A stretch of 64,000 nucleotides of DNA from positions 16,601,346 to 16,665,345 of the forward strand of contig CM020618.1 of assembly GCA_009829735.1 (NCBI GenBank). The letters are read 5' to 3'. Positions within the stretch are counted from its first letter, which is position 1; the number at the start of each line of letters is the position of its first letter. The position numbers and the translations under genes were made by a program. Positions 43,801 to 55,631 of this stretch are shown piece after piece. This DNA comes from Pyropia yezoensis. Its lineage: Eukaryota; Rhodophyta; Bangiophyceae; Bangiales; Bangiaceae. The notes beneath the pieces were generated by a model. The model did no database searches. It was not told the DNA's origin and saw only the letters and a list, made by a program, of their open reading frames with translations.

Positions 43801-44990
43801 CGGGAGCGCGACCGGGCGACGCAAGAGTTGCCCGGCCGACCACACCCCGGTCGTGCAGCCAACAGAGCCGACCCCCCCCCTCAACAAGAGCCAGCAGAGG
43901 GCGGCGGAGGGGCTGATGGACGAACCGCACGAGGTCTTGGCGACAACCGCAGCCGTGAGCCAATACATGGCGCAGGCGATAGGTAGATAGTCGTTCGTGG
44001 GGGTACCACAAAATTCAGTGTATGCATCGTCCAAACTCTGAACGATGACCTGCCGTGCTTGACAAATATTTGGTCCCGACTCGAAAGGCCCCTTTTCGGA
44101 AAGAAAGTACCAACCAGTAGACTGAATACAGACAGCAGCGAAACCCGACCACAGTTTGATAGTGAAAAAGAGGGCAACTCGGCCAAGCCTACCGGCCTGT
44201 TTGGCCGCGCCCGAGCGCAACGCATCCGTGACGCCGCCTACCCCACACGGGCTGTTCAGCGCAGGGGAGTGTGGGCGCATCTCTGCAAGCCCCGCTTTGT
44301 GGTTATGGAGCTGCTGTAGGTCCCTTTCCATGTGTTGCATGTCACGCCGGTGGTGGCTGTGGAGAGCACTGGGACTTTGCCAGGACGACTTGGCGGTCCC
44401 TTGGTTGGTAAAGCACCGGTTCTGCACGGGGGCGCCCGAAGTCAACGCCGTCCGCGGGTGCAAACTGGAAGTAGAGGCAGCAGGGGGCGTGGCGAGGCGC
44501 TACTATACAGCCCCCCCCCCCCCCCCCTTGTGCCGATGCGAACCATGGAAGAGTGCGCGATGGCTTTTAGGAAGCTATCCATCTACAGCACTCTGTGCCG
44601 TGCAGGCCGGTCGTCCTTTTTTTTCGTTCTTAGGCGCCTTGGCCAAGAGAGGACATGACAAGCGTGGAGACGACGGTACCTCAAGATGTGGACGTTGGAT
44701 CGGCCGCGCAGTGGGAATGAGCAATGGCTTCTTGAGGGACCTGTACGTACTGTACGTACAGTCTTTCGGTACGCGCGCTGCATGGCACGGGGTTCCCGCG
44801 GCTCTGCTTGGTTCTTCAACCGAACGCTGGGAACCCCCCATCTCTTTTTGCATGCATGGAAGAGTAGCTCCATCCTTTTTTTTTGGCCCTCTCTCTCCAG
44901 CCACATCCCTTCTGGCTCCTCTCTCCAGCCACAATCAAGTGTTACGGCAAGGAGGCTCTCAACGGTCTCACCATCAAATATCTCCACTCG
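40801..44990. other. Region without a supported gene
   Basis: About 4.2 kb. Long frames on both strands in 40.8-42.1 kb are Pro/Arg/Gly-rich and antisense to each other. A small frame beginning ATGGCCGACC at 42272 (MYHLKKVRAGKGGYWNVVVR inside) looks more protein-like but has no recognisable family. A 19-base GGCAAGGCGCTGCTCGTGT repeat (41401-41451, 2.6 units), a minisatellite at 42626 and long G runs near 41517 and 41729 are the notable features. Confidence 0.4.
42626..42729 (+). repeat. 16-base minisatellite, six and a half units
   Basis: Tandem CACCCCAGTTCAGGGA units, six full and one partial, with one to three differences each. The spacing is strict at 16 bases. Confidence 0.85.
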
Positions 44991-46658
44991 TAGCTTTCAT
45001 GAGATCCCCCCGCAGTGCCTGTGGGTCAGTGGACCCCCCCCCACTCCAACCCCCCCCCGCCCCTCTCTCCCCAGCGGTGAGATGAAAGTGGTGGGGCGGG
45101 GCGCCCAAACCCCCCCCCCCCCCCCCCCCTCCACCGCCACCGCGCTGCCGTAGATGTGTTTTGCGTCTCTCTTTTTTTTGGTCCATCCCCCCCCCCCCCC
45201 CCCCCCCCCCCCCGATCGCAGGAGCGCTACCCTGCCAACCCCCCCGCCGTGCCGGGCCCACCGCCCGCCACGCCCTCTGCCCGCCGCACCTGCCAGTACA
45301 GTATGTACAGTACCTACCACCTCGAGGCGCGGGAGGGAGGACGCCCCTGCGGGGCACAACGTGCGAAAGAGGGGGGGGGAGGGGGGAGGAGCCGGGGGGG
45401 GGGGGGGGGATCTGCCGCCGCCGCGGGCTCCCGGGACCCGCGCGGCAGAGGCGCGGCGGGAAGGCACACCCCCCCCCCCTTGCCCACTCACTCCAACCAC
45501 CACCCGCGCCTTGGCCGCTGTGGGGGTCTGTCTCTGTTGCAACAGCGCCGTGCTGCCCCCCCCCCCCCCCCCCCCCAAAACGCCCAACGCCCATCCCCCT
45601 CCTCCCACCCCCCAACCCCCCCCCCCCCTGCGACCGTCGTGGCCTTGTTTGCCTTCCCCCCCCCCCCCACCCCCCCCCCCCCCCCCCCCCCCGCACCGGT
45701 TCCCCGTCCAAACCCACCCCCCCCCCCCCCCCGCACCGGTTCCCCGTCCAAACCCACCCCCATCACCTTGCCCGTCTCCGCCCCCACCCTCAGCCACACA
45801 CAGCCACCACGCCGTCGCCCACAGACGTCCACCACCCTCCCCACCCCCACTCCCCCTTCCTCCCACCAAACGGGACGCGACGTGGCCACAACCCCCCCCA
45901 CCCATGCCAGCCGCCCCCGTCGCCCACGATCCGGCGGCCGGCCGGCCGGCCTGCCGGCGCTGGGGGGTGGGCGCGGCGGGGCAGCGGGGAGCAGGGGGCC
46001 CCCGGGGGGTTCCCCCGTCTGGAAAAAGGGGGGGGGGGGGGGGGGGGGGGGTGGGATCCACGGGTAAAAAGCTGCGCCGCCCCCCCCCCCCCCCCCCCAT
46101 CAGACCACACCGCCTCTCCCCTGGACCCACCCTCCCCACCGCCAGCCGCCGCGTGCCACGGCGTCTGCCCCTCCCCCTCTGCCAACCCACCCACCCCACC
46201 CACCCCACCCACCCCACCCACCCCACCCACCCCACCCCACCCCACCGCCCACCACCCCACCTCACGCACGAGTGTCTCTTCCCCTCCCCCCCCCCCCCCC
46301 CCCCCCCCCCCTTCCTCCCACCCCCCCCCCGCACCTCCTCTCTCCACCTTGCCACCACCCCCCCGGCCACCCTCCCTCCCCCATTCCCCCCCCCCCCACG
46401 CCCCCCACCCACCCACCCCCCCCCCCACGCGCGTGCGTGTGCACCAAACACGCGCGGGCAGCACGTGGGCCCCACCCCCCCTCCCCCCCCCGCCAGACAC
46501 GCAACTCCACCCCGCGCCCGCCGTCGCCGCCGCCGCGGCGGCGGGTCACCTGGTGGTGGTGGCGCCGTCGCTGGTGAGTTTTTGGGGGGAGGGGGGGAAG
46601 GGGGGGGGGGGGTGGGGGGGGGGGGGTGGGGGGGGGGCCGGGAAAGCGCACGCATCGC

Positions 46659-46704
<46 letters not shown>

Positions 46705-47498
46705 GTGCAGCGTCTTAGCGGGGAGAGGGGGGGGTGGGCATTTTGGGGGCGGCGTGCGAGACGTGGGGGGGAGGAGGGGGGCGGCGGGGGGGGGGGGGTC
46801 GAGGGCGGCGGGGCGTCGCGCGCACCTAGGAAACGTCCCTACCTTCCCGGGAGGGGGTGTTTGGGGATGGGAGGGGGGGGGGGGGGGAGGTGGGGTGGGC
46901 GTCGGCTGAGGGAGCACAGGCCGGGCGGGCGGGCGAGAGAGCGAGACAGAACACGCCCGCCCCGCACCGCCCGCCGCCATTGCTGTCGTGGGGGGCTGCC
47001 GCTGGAGGGGGGGGGTGCCACTCGCACCACCACCCCCTTTGGCGGCGCGCCGCCACACCCACCCCACCCACCCCACCCACCCCACCCACCCCACCCACCC
47101 CACCCACCCCACCCACCCCACCCACCCACCCACCCACCCAACCAGCCCCCCCCCCCTTGCCACCTCCACCCCACCACCACCCCACTCCCTCACGCACGCG
47201 GCCGGGCGGGGGCCGTCGTCGCGGTGAGCACCCCCACCCGCCCTCCCTCCCTCCCTCCCTCCCTGCCGACCCCCCCCCCCCCACCCCCCCCCCCCCTCCC
47301 TTCCCCCCCCCCCCAGCAAAGCGGCAGGCACCCCGCAGCGGCAACGGGCGGCGTGGCGGCCGGCGCACCACCCCTGCCAGTGAGACGCGGGGCCCCGCTG
47401 CCGGCAGCGGCACGGCGGGGCGGCCCCGCGGGGGGCACGCCCAGGCGGCCTTGGCGGCAGCCGCGTCGGCGGTGGCGGTGGCGGTGGCGGTGGCGGCG
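44991..47498. repeat. Extreme C/G low-complexity tract
   Basis: Dominated by C runs on the plus strand and G runs of up to about 30 bases. It includes CCACCCCACC microsatellites (about 46184-46246 and 47058-47135), a CTG/CTGCTG run (about 46660-46697) and a GGTGGC run ending at the assembly gap. Very long open frames here are a consequence of the C runs (poly-Pro, poly-Gly) and are not supported as genes. Confidence 0.7.
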
Positions 47499-47998
47499 NN
47501 NNNNNNNNNNNNNNNNNNNNNNNNNNNNNNNNNNNNNNNNNNNNNNNNNNNNNNNNNNNNNNNNNNNNNNNNNNNNNNNNNNNNNNNNNNNNNNNNNNNN
47601 NNNNNNNNNNNNNNNNNNNNNNNNNNNNNNNNNNNNNNNNNNNNNNNNNNNNNNNNNNNNNNNNNNNNNNNNNNNNNNNNNNNNNNNNNNNNNNNNNNNN
47701 NNNNNNNNNNNNNNNNNNNNNNNNNNNNNNNNNNNNNNNNNNNNNNNNNNNNNNNNNNNNNNNNNNNNNNNNNNNNNNNNNNNNNNNNNNNNNNNNNNNN
47801 NNNNNNNNNNNNNNNNNNNNNNNNNNNNNNNNNNNNNNNNNNNNNNNNNNNNNNNNNNNNNNNNNNNNNNNNNNNNNNNNNNNNNNNNNNNNNNNNNNNN
47901 NNNNNNNNNNNNNNNNNNNNNNNNNNNNNNNNNNNNNNNNNNNNNNNNNNNNNNNNNNNNNNNNNNNNNNNNNNNNNNNNNNNNNNNNNNNNNNNNNN
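47499..47998. other. Assembly gap (500 N)
   Basis: Exactly 500 unknown bases, probably a scaffold gap of nominal size. It follows a GGTGGC repeat and precedes the helicase-containing gene, whose 5' part may be missing. Confidence 0.98.
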
Positions 47999-50900
47999 TC
48001 GGGCACGTCGACGGGTGTGGTGCCCGGGACGATGGCCGCGTCGGCCGCGCCAGCGGCAATGGCGCCGTCCGCGCCAGCGGGTGCGGTGTCTGTCGTGTCG
48101 GCGGGCGCGGTGCCAGGGACGATGGCCGCGTCTGCAACTGAGCCGTTGGCGCGGCAGCAAGAGGTGCCCGTTGACGACGACGAAATCGTACCGGTGCGAA
48201 CGGGCCGGTGTGCACCCATGTTGGCGGACGAGCCGGTGGTGGAGATGCTGGACATCACAGGCCCTGAGGTGGGGCCAGCGGTAACGGGGACGGCTGTGGC
48301 GGTTGGCACCGACCAGTCAGGGGTTGCGGTGGCCAGGCGGGCACACAACACGGGTGCCCTCGGACTGGTGCATGAGTGCGACGCCCTCTTTGCTCGCGTC
48401 GGCCCTCGGGAGACGACCCAGGCCGACGCCCTGTGTGTGATCCAGGCCATGTCGACGCTTCTTCGTACGGACCAAGGTGTGCAGGTTGCCCAGGCGCTGT
48501 TGCCCACCTGTCCCACTTGTATCTGCCACACGCAGGCGACCCGGTCGTGGCACGAGAGATGGCAACCGCCGTTCGACATGCCCTTCGCGGCCCGGGTTTG
48601 GCAAACCTGCCTCGCGAAAACCTCGAGGCACTCGTGGACATGTTTGTCCTCCCCGTCATGGTTCCTGACGTGTGGCGGGCAAAAACAACGATCCACCGCC
48701 TGGCGGTGCGGGCGGCGGCGGTGGCGGCGCCCACACAGATGCTGGTGACCGGCCGGTCTGGGCGGAAGCGGCTGCGTCTCACCGCCCCTGGTGGCCCTGC
48801 CGTCCCGGCCTTGGGCGGTCCTAGGGGCCCTGCGGGTCCGGCTGCGATGCCGTCTTCCCTTCATTGGCGTTGACCCCCCCCGCGCGGACTTTCGACACCC
48901 TAGGGCGGACGAGCCGCCGGCGACGCTTCCCCGGCAAGATGCGCATGTTGTAGCGGACGCTGGCAGTGGTGGTGGCCAGGAGCTCGCCCACTTCAGCCGC
49001 GAGATGGTCGCTGCTGTCGGCGCCGTCTGCTCGAAATGGCTGCGCGAGCACGGGCCGCTGGTCGATTCTCCTTCCTGGCCGGAACAAGTGCGGTTTTTCC
49101 GTACCGCTGGTCCATGGGCGTCTGGCCACCCGAGGCCCAGCGCTTCCTGCTCGACGCATGTGCGACAGACACTGCCACCGTGCATCAGGCGGTGCTGGCG
49201 GGCAAGGGTGGTACTGGAGCGCCCCAGCAGCCGTTAAAACTGCACACCCGCCTGTGGTCGCATCTGGTCGAGTCGGTCTTCGTACCTGCCGTCGTGGAGC
49301 GGGGTGGCGGTGACGACGAGCCTGTCCCGGCCGGTGCGGGCAGCCCTGACGACGTTGCCCTGCTGATGTCCATGCCAGGGACGCTGGCAATGTTGCCGAC
49401 GGACTTCTTCGATGCTTTTAAAGAAGTCAAGCGTGGAGAACGGCCATATGTGACATGGCGGCTTTGCTCTTCCCAACCGTTCTGGGACACCCGGGCGCTG
49501 CTGCTGCTGCCGCCCCGGCTGCGGCCCTGTTTTCACGTTTTGCGAGGTCACTGCCTCGGACACTGGCGTCGGGTGGCTGGTGGCGCCCAGCTCAAAGTTC
49601 CGACTGTCCGCCCGGGACGTCATCCGTCGCCTAGCCGGTGTGGGTGAGCGGGGGGGCGGTCGGTCTGATTCGTGGTCCGTCATGGACCTGTTGGATGGGT
49701 GCTCACCCGTCCTGCCCGACGGGGGGGGCGCGGTGACTCCGCCTGCGAGACCACCAGCGCTGCCGCCCCGGGTCCGCCTTGTGGTGGCCCGCGACCTTTG
49801 ACGCCCTGCGCGTCATCCAAAACGCCCTGCACTTGCTGGATGTTAGTGCGCGCACTGCTCGTGCGGCTCGTCACTGGAACGGCATCCCCCTGCAGCTGTT
49901 TGCCGTAAGTACGGCGTTTGTGCGGGGCGGCCGACAGGTGCTGACGGACGTGAGCGCGGGGCCCCCGGCTGCGGCTGTGGGCTCTCAAGGCGATTCGGAC
50001 AAAATGTCAGAGGGTGGGGCGCTCGCCCGTGTCCTGCACCTGCTCATGCGGCTGGGCATCCACCGAGACGTGTCGCAAGCACGGAGTGTCATCCGCTACG
50101 CGCTCGTCGGGTGCCTCGCCCGATTCGCCGATCCCGCTGGGTGCTCCACCCATTTTGACATCTGGACGCGGGACACATCGCCCCCGTTGTCAACGAGTGG
50201 GTTGACTCGCTGCCGAGCCTTTGGGAGGTTGCCGTCGGAAACGACAAGGCGGCGCGGTCGCGATACAGCTGGGTGTACTATGCGGCCATTTACAACCTGG
50301 GGAGTATACCGCTTGCGTCTGGTGTGCGGGCATCTCGGAGGGCGCTGGCCAACGCAGCGATTGCCTGGTTGGCGTCCCCCTCGGGTATGTCGCCCTGGAT
50401 CGGACGAGATGGGGAGAATACCTCCCAGGCCCTGCACAAGCTGGGGAGTTTGCTCTGTCCGCCTGCCAAGCCTGGCAAGCGGGTCAGCCCCTGGTCGAAC
50501 AACTTCGTCAGCGCATCGACGAAGTACTCGGCGGGTCTGCTGCGCCAGACGACACTGGGGCGGGTGCTACGCCAGACGACGCTGGGGCGGGGGCTGCGCC
50601 TGCCGATGAGGTAGGTGCCGGGTCAGGTGCCGACAAAGATGGGCGGCCTCCCCCAGCGCCCGATGCGACCATGGCGATTCCGTCCGGTGACGGTGACCCC
50701 GACGGCATTACCATTGGCGACGACACGGGGGACGAAGTCCAGTTTGTGTGCTACCTGCCCGCAGTGGCGGTCCCAGACAATGTTTGGCTGCGCAGGCCGT
50801 TTCCCCTGCGTATGATGCGGAACCCTGCAACGTCATTGTGTTCATTGACGACGACGATGACTGGAATGACGCAGAGAGCGATGACGTGACTGTCGTCAGT

Positions 50901-51840
50901 GTGGCCCGGGTGGTCCGGGCCGGCCAACTGGTCGGGCAGCGGCGCACGTCCTCCGCCACTGGGGCGGCCGCCCATGTGGCAGTAGCTCAGAGTGCTGCCA
51001 CCTCTGTCGCGACTGTAGCTGCCACCTCCTCCGCGACGGCAGCCGTCCCAGGCGGGCCCTCTACGCCCGAGGTTTCTGTTACCGCTGCTGCTCCCGATGC
51101 TCCATCGGCGGCGGGTATAGCCACAGGCGCGGTGGATGCTGTGGCTGTGGGTGCTCCTGGCGTGGTGGGGCTCCTGCGGGCACGGCGGCCGTGGCCGACG
51201 CGGGTGTTGGCGGAGGTGCACCTGCTGAACTGGTACTGCTGCAGCAACTGACACGGCGGGGTGGCTGCGGTGGGCACGGCAGTGGCTCGGGGGGAGGAGC
51301 CCTCTCCCGCTTTGCCTGCAGTGCAGACGCGGGGGCGGCAGTTGTTGGAGGTGGGACTGCCGGCGTGGGAGGTCCTTGTATCGGTTCCCCGGGTGGTGGG
51401 GGGGACGCGTCTCCCACTGCAGCACCTCTGCCCGCGGCGGCGGCGGCGGGGCGGGGGGTGGTGCCAGCCAGGCCAGTCCTCCCACACTGTGTGGAGCGGA
51501 TGGTGATCGGGTGGCGCTCGGTCAGCGGACGCTCTGTACGTCCGAGTCTGGGTGGACGGGTGTCCCAACCCACCTGCACCCGTCCCCATTGTACGCAAGA
51601 GGACCTGGGGGCCGCTGGCAGGCCATCGTTGTCGCCACCTTGTGCCAGCAGCCGCCCGCGGTACAGATGCGGTGGAGCAGTCCATCGAAGGGAGCAACAA
51701 GAGTCAGGGCGGCGGCGGCGGACGCAGTGGGCGCGTGACCACGTCGTCATTGTGCTCCGCTTTGGCGTGGCTCGCATCGACGCGCCCATAACCCTGTCGT
51801 CGCCGCAGGTGGGGGGGTCCATCTTGGACGACCCGCGGGC
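47999..51840 (+). pseudogene. Frame-broken N-terminal part of a very large protein upstream of the helicase
   Basis: Successive protein-like stretches on the same strand in shifting frames. They include ALCVIQAMSTLLRTDQGVQV (about 48430), RENLEALVDMFVLPVMVPDV (about 48620), FPYRWSMGVWPPEAQRFLLD (about 49100), MSMPGTLAMLPTDFFDAFKE (about 49370), DALRVIQNALHLLDVSART (about 49800) and RVLHLLMRLGIHRDVSQA (about 50030). They read as a long helical protein and have no family that I recognise. Ala/Thr/Gly linkers follow (50.9-51.5 kb). Continuity with the helicase is inferred from strand, spacing and absence of other signals. Frames change at least six times; introns, base-calling errors and decay are all possible. 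The 5' end lies in or beyond the gap. Confidence 0.35.
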
Positions 51841-54140
51841 GTGTCGCATGTGCAACGTGCTCGCGCGTATGCCCGCCCCCCGGGGTGGTCCCCCCCGGTG
51901 GGGGCGGCCGCCACCACCGCCGCCACAAGGACCGCGGGGAGAGTGTTAAGTAGACCCACAGACGCCACCCCGGGTGATTTGTGTGCCTTTTGGGTACCGG
52001 AACCCATTGGCTCGGTGTGCAGCACCCCCGTGGACGCCGTGTTTATTGGCCGCTGCGAGGACAAGGAGGGGCAACCCGGCGGGGGGGTTGGTGGCCCACC
52101 GCCCGCGGGGGCAGGCCAGTGGTGGGTGGACAAGACGCCTGGCCCGGGGCTGGACGAGGGGGACGATGACGCCGGCACGGCGCGCCACGGTGGCGCATCC
52201 AGTCCCCCCCGGCTGTGGTGGTTTGCGGTGCGTCGTTCAGACGTGCGGCGGATGCTCCATCGCCGGACGGCGAATGTGGTCGTCACCCTGTCTCATAGTG
52301 TCCTGTCGGACAGCCGCGAGTTTGGCGGCCTCGGCCACTGGGACCTTCTTCCGCCAGTCATGCAGAGGGCGCTCGCCATCCACGCAACGCCTCCGCACGG
52401 GGGACAGCAGGTGGTACCTGTACCGGCACCGGGGCCTCCCCCCCTGCAGAGTGCTCCTCCACGCTACGCCCACCTGGACGAGTTCCAGTGGCGCGCAGTC
52501 GATTGCATGCGCCGGGGGCTGTTGTCGGACGAGTTTGACGTGCAGCTGGTGACGGGCCCCCCGGGACGGGCAAGACACGCGCCATTGTCTCCATGGTGGA
52601 CATGGTACTTGGGACCCTGCCAGACGGGCGGGTGCTGCTGACGTCGCGCACCAACACGGCGTGCGACGAGCTGTTGGACGCAGTGCACGAGTTGTTCTGT
52701 CCGTCGGGGGCTGCCAGTCGACACGGCGTCGCGAAACCCGATGCCGTGACGCTCCTCCGTGTGGGTGAACCCCCTCCGGATGGCCACCGTGCCAAGACAA
52801 CGCACATTGACGCCGTGGTGGACGAGCGCCTTTCCTGTCGCCTACCCGTCCGTGACAGCCGCGGTGGAACGGGCAAGGGCACGGGTGGCCGATGTGGGCC
52901 GCCGTGTGGATCGTTCCCGCGCCCAGGGTGCAGAGCCGGGCGCGGGTGGGTCACAAAACCTCCTCGAGGAATGTGCCGATGCGGAGCAAGCCCTGGAGGC
53001 TGCCTTGCGTCGCCAGCAGCGTGCGGAACGGGAGCTCCGCAAGCGCATCGTGGGCGGCGCGTCCGTCATTGTCACAACCACGTCAACGTCGACGGGGGCG
53101 CTCGTGGGGGGTCAGGCTTTGACGCCATTATCATTGACGAGGGTGCGGCAACAAGCGTCCCTGCGTCTGTCGCCGCCATTGTTCGCGCCAAGCGGGCGGG
53201 GCGTGCGGGTGGCTCGTCAGATGAAGAAGAGGACGGTCATCCGGCAGAGCGGACCAAGTGCATTGTCCTTGTTGGCGACAATGCCCAGCTGAGGCCGAGC
53301 GCCGGCATGGAGTACAGGGGCGAGACACGGCCGATGGCATCCAGCGTTTTTGAGCGGCTCGCCAGGTTTCTGTCCGCTTGCGTCATCCTCTCCGTGCAGT
53401 ACCGCATGCGGCCGCTGTTATGGTCCCTCCTCCGAGAAGTCTTTTACCGGCACATTGGCATATGGTCGGACGGGCGCGGGCCCAAGGCCCGCCATGAGGA
53501 GGGGTTTGGAACACCCGCGTGGCTAAACCATCCGGGACAGCCTATTCGCTTTGGAGGGCTGCAAGTGACAGACACCTCCCGCCTGCCGGCCGACGATCGG
53601 GCGCACAAGACGGGTTCCACCACCCCCACAACAAGAGCCTGATTAACGTTGCAGAGCTTCGGTTGGTCGAGATGGCTCTTACGGATCTACTGCGGGCGTG
53701 GGCGACGTCCAGCGGGGCTACCGAGCTCAAGGTGATGCTCATCACCCCGTACACTGCGCAGCGGAACAAGCTGAATGAGGTGGTGCAGTCGATGAGAGAC
53801 AGCAGGCGGCTGCCCCGCAGACCATGTGCCGACGTCAGGGTGTCCACCGTGGATGGCTGCCAAGGCGCTTCTGTGGACTGTGTCATACTCTCCCTCGTGC
53901 GGTCAGAGCCTGGGGCGCCACCCGGCGGGAGCACCGACTTTTTTGTCCGACGAGCGGCGCGTGAACGTCATGATGTCGCGGGCACAGAGCCATCTCCACG
54001 TGATTGGTGACATGGACTACCTTTCAAGCTCTGGGGGTGTGTGGAAAAGCTGGTGGGACAACGTCCGCCGTAGGTGGAGCCGTCCAGATCGACGGGACCG
54101 CGAGCACATCAACATTGTGGCTCCCGACAGGGTGTACTAG
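51841..54140 (+). pseudogene. Upf1-like superfamily 1 helicase, frame-disrupted
   Basis: All SF1 motifs of the Upf1/SETX/IGHMBP2 group occur in order. Walker A GPPG(T)GKTRAIVSMV is near 52555, a coiled insert with ECADAEQALEAALRRQQRAE near 52980, and motif II IIIDEGAA near 53130. Motif III VLVGDNAQLRPS is near 53275, motif IV QYRMRPL near 53400, VSTVDGCQG near 53840, and DERRVNVMMSRAQSHLHVIG near 53960-54010. The order and spacing are typical. The region before Walker A (DLCAFWVPEPIGSVC, RMLHRRTANVVVTLSHSVL) matches the pre-helicase domain. Frame changes lie at about 52561, 53106, 53610 and 53939-53944, three of them in C, G or T runs of six. An intact gene with sequencing errors is therefore possible. 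Likely RNA/DNA helicase; could be host or part of a mobile element. Confidence 0.7.
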
Positions 54141-54427
54141 TCGGGAGTATCTTTTGTTTCTGGGGGGGATGTGGGGGGGGGGGGGGGGGGGGCAGGGGGG
54201 GGGCTGTACGGCACCCCCCTCTTTTTTATGCTTTGAAGGTGTCGCTTTTCATGTGGTGGTCGGTTGTTCCCCAGTGTTGTTCCCAACTGCTGTCGTTGAT
54301 GTTTTGAGTTGCGTGACCAGTTGGACAAAGGCTCATATGGCAAGGTCGCGCCCAAGTGCCACAGCACCGTCCGTGTATGTGAGCCCACAGCTCAGCGCCC
54401 AGGACTCCGCCGTGGTCGGCAGGCACG

Positions 54428-54996
54428 ATGGCGGGCTCATCGCGTCGCTCTCTGTCCGACTGTGAGCGCGCGGGGTCATCACTGGCCTCCTCCAACAGAA
54501 GAGGTCCTTCCGGGCCATCGGTACGGATTTGGGGCGCTCCAAGAGCCCCATCGCCTACGCAGCTATGGGCCATCCGCACGGAGTCCGCCCGCGCCAGGGT
54601 GGACAAGCGGGGTCGCCCCAATGTTTTGACGGACCGTGAGCTCTGTAACCTCAAGCGGGCGCTTGACACCGACGGGTTTTCCTCTGTGGCATCCCTGAAG
54701 GAGATGGTGAATAACACGCGCACCCAAGCGACCAGAGGGCCCGAGACGGGACCAGTGTCAGTCTCCGCTGTCCGCAGGGCCGTCTGGAGCTTGGGTTTTC
54801 ACTCCAGGGGGTAGCGGCCAAGAAACCCTTCCTGTCTGCCAAGAACGTCGCCAAGCGCCTTGTGTGGGCCACAGCGCACCGCGGCTGGATGGCTCTGCGC
54901 GACGGGTGGGACGCCATTCCTGCTTTGTTTTTCAAGTCTCTCGTGGAGTCGATGCCCTGTCGTGTGGGGGGTGTGATAGCCGCTGCGCAGCGGATC
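54428..54996 (+). pseudogene. Tc1-type transposase, catalytic core deleted
   Basis: The N-terminal helix-turn-helix part is recognisable: SFRAIGTDLGRSKSPIAYAA and then RGRPNVLTDRELCNLKRAL and VSVSAVRRAVWSLGFHSRG, followed by AAKKPFLSAKNVAKRLVWAT and HRGW. The sequence then jumps directly to the family's C-terminal WDAIPALFFKSLVESMPCRV and stops. The DDE/D core of about 150 residues is missing. Frame changes occur at G4 (54472-54475) and G5 (54807-54811). The element cannot encode an active enzyme but could be mobilised in trans. It begins shortly after the helicase gene. Confidence 0.7.
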
Positions 54997-55022
54997 TAAA
55001 ACCGTGTATCTTATTTTCCGTG
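54989..55022 (+). repeat. Inverted-repeat arm, left (34 bases)
   Basis: Begins AGCGGATCTAAAACCGTG inside the last codons of the Tc1 remnant. It is matched inverted at 55598-55631 with two mismatches. It could be the right end of the Tc1 element or the left end of a 640-base inverted-repeat element. Confidence 0.65.
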
Positions 55023-55597
55023 CATCGGGCCCAAACAGGCGGGCAGTGGATTGCAGGGGGGCGCCCAGGGGCCCGTAAAGCCCGATTTCCGCGTGCAAGA
55101 GCGCACACGGCCGCGTTGTGACCGTGCTTCCTACTCTTTTTTTTTTTTTTCTCCTCGACGACCGTCATCAGGACGGCAAGGCCTACATTCCCACGGCCTG
55201 TGTCCGTCTCGCCGGAGGGGCGTGCCGCGGGGCGCACAACAAGGCGACCATGACCCGAGAGTACGTGTACGTGCAGCAATATCCACGTTTCATGACGTGC
55301 CCGAATGGTGTTAGTCGCTGGTGCTGCACTGCTGCACTGCTGTGCAGGCTTCCTCACGTGACCGCGCATTGCAATGCATGCGACGGGCACGGCATTCACG
55401 TGTTTGTGAATGTTGCTGCAGGCACGGTGTTTTGCGCGACCAGGGCCGCTCTTCAAATTGTGCATGCCCTGCAGCGTTTTACATGATGCCAAGGCGTGCA
55501 CCGCTGACAATGTGAAATTTTACGGCTTTGCAGAAGCGGCGACGCCCGGGCCTGCGGGGCCTGCAAACAGGCATTCGACAGTGCGCGCACGTGCCGT
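55023..55597. other. Interior between the inverted repeats
   Basis: Contains a T run near 55136-55150 and a frame (GKAYIPTACVRLAGGACRG, YVYVQQYPRFMTCPNGVS) with several Cys residues but no recognised domain. It is probably the body of a non-autonomous element. Confidence 0.4.
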
Positions 55598-55631
55598 CAC
55601 GGAAAATAAGATACACGGTTTAAGACCCGCT
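55598..55631 (-). repeat. Inverted-repeat arm, right (34 bases)
   Basis: Inverse of 54989-55022, reading CACGGAAAATAAGATACACG on the plus strand. Two mismatches lie at the outer end. Confidence 0.65.

Noticed and set aside
45154-49185. Very long open frames on both strands running through the gap
   Set aside because: They consist of poly-Pro, poly-Gly and unknown residues across the 500 Ns and arise from C/G runs. Only the part after 47999 on the plus strand looks protein-like.
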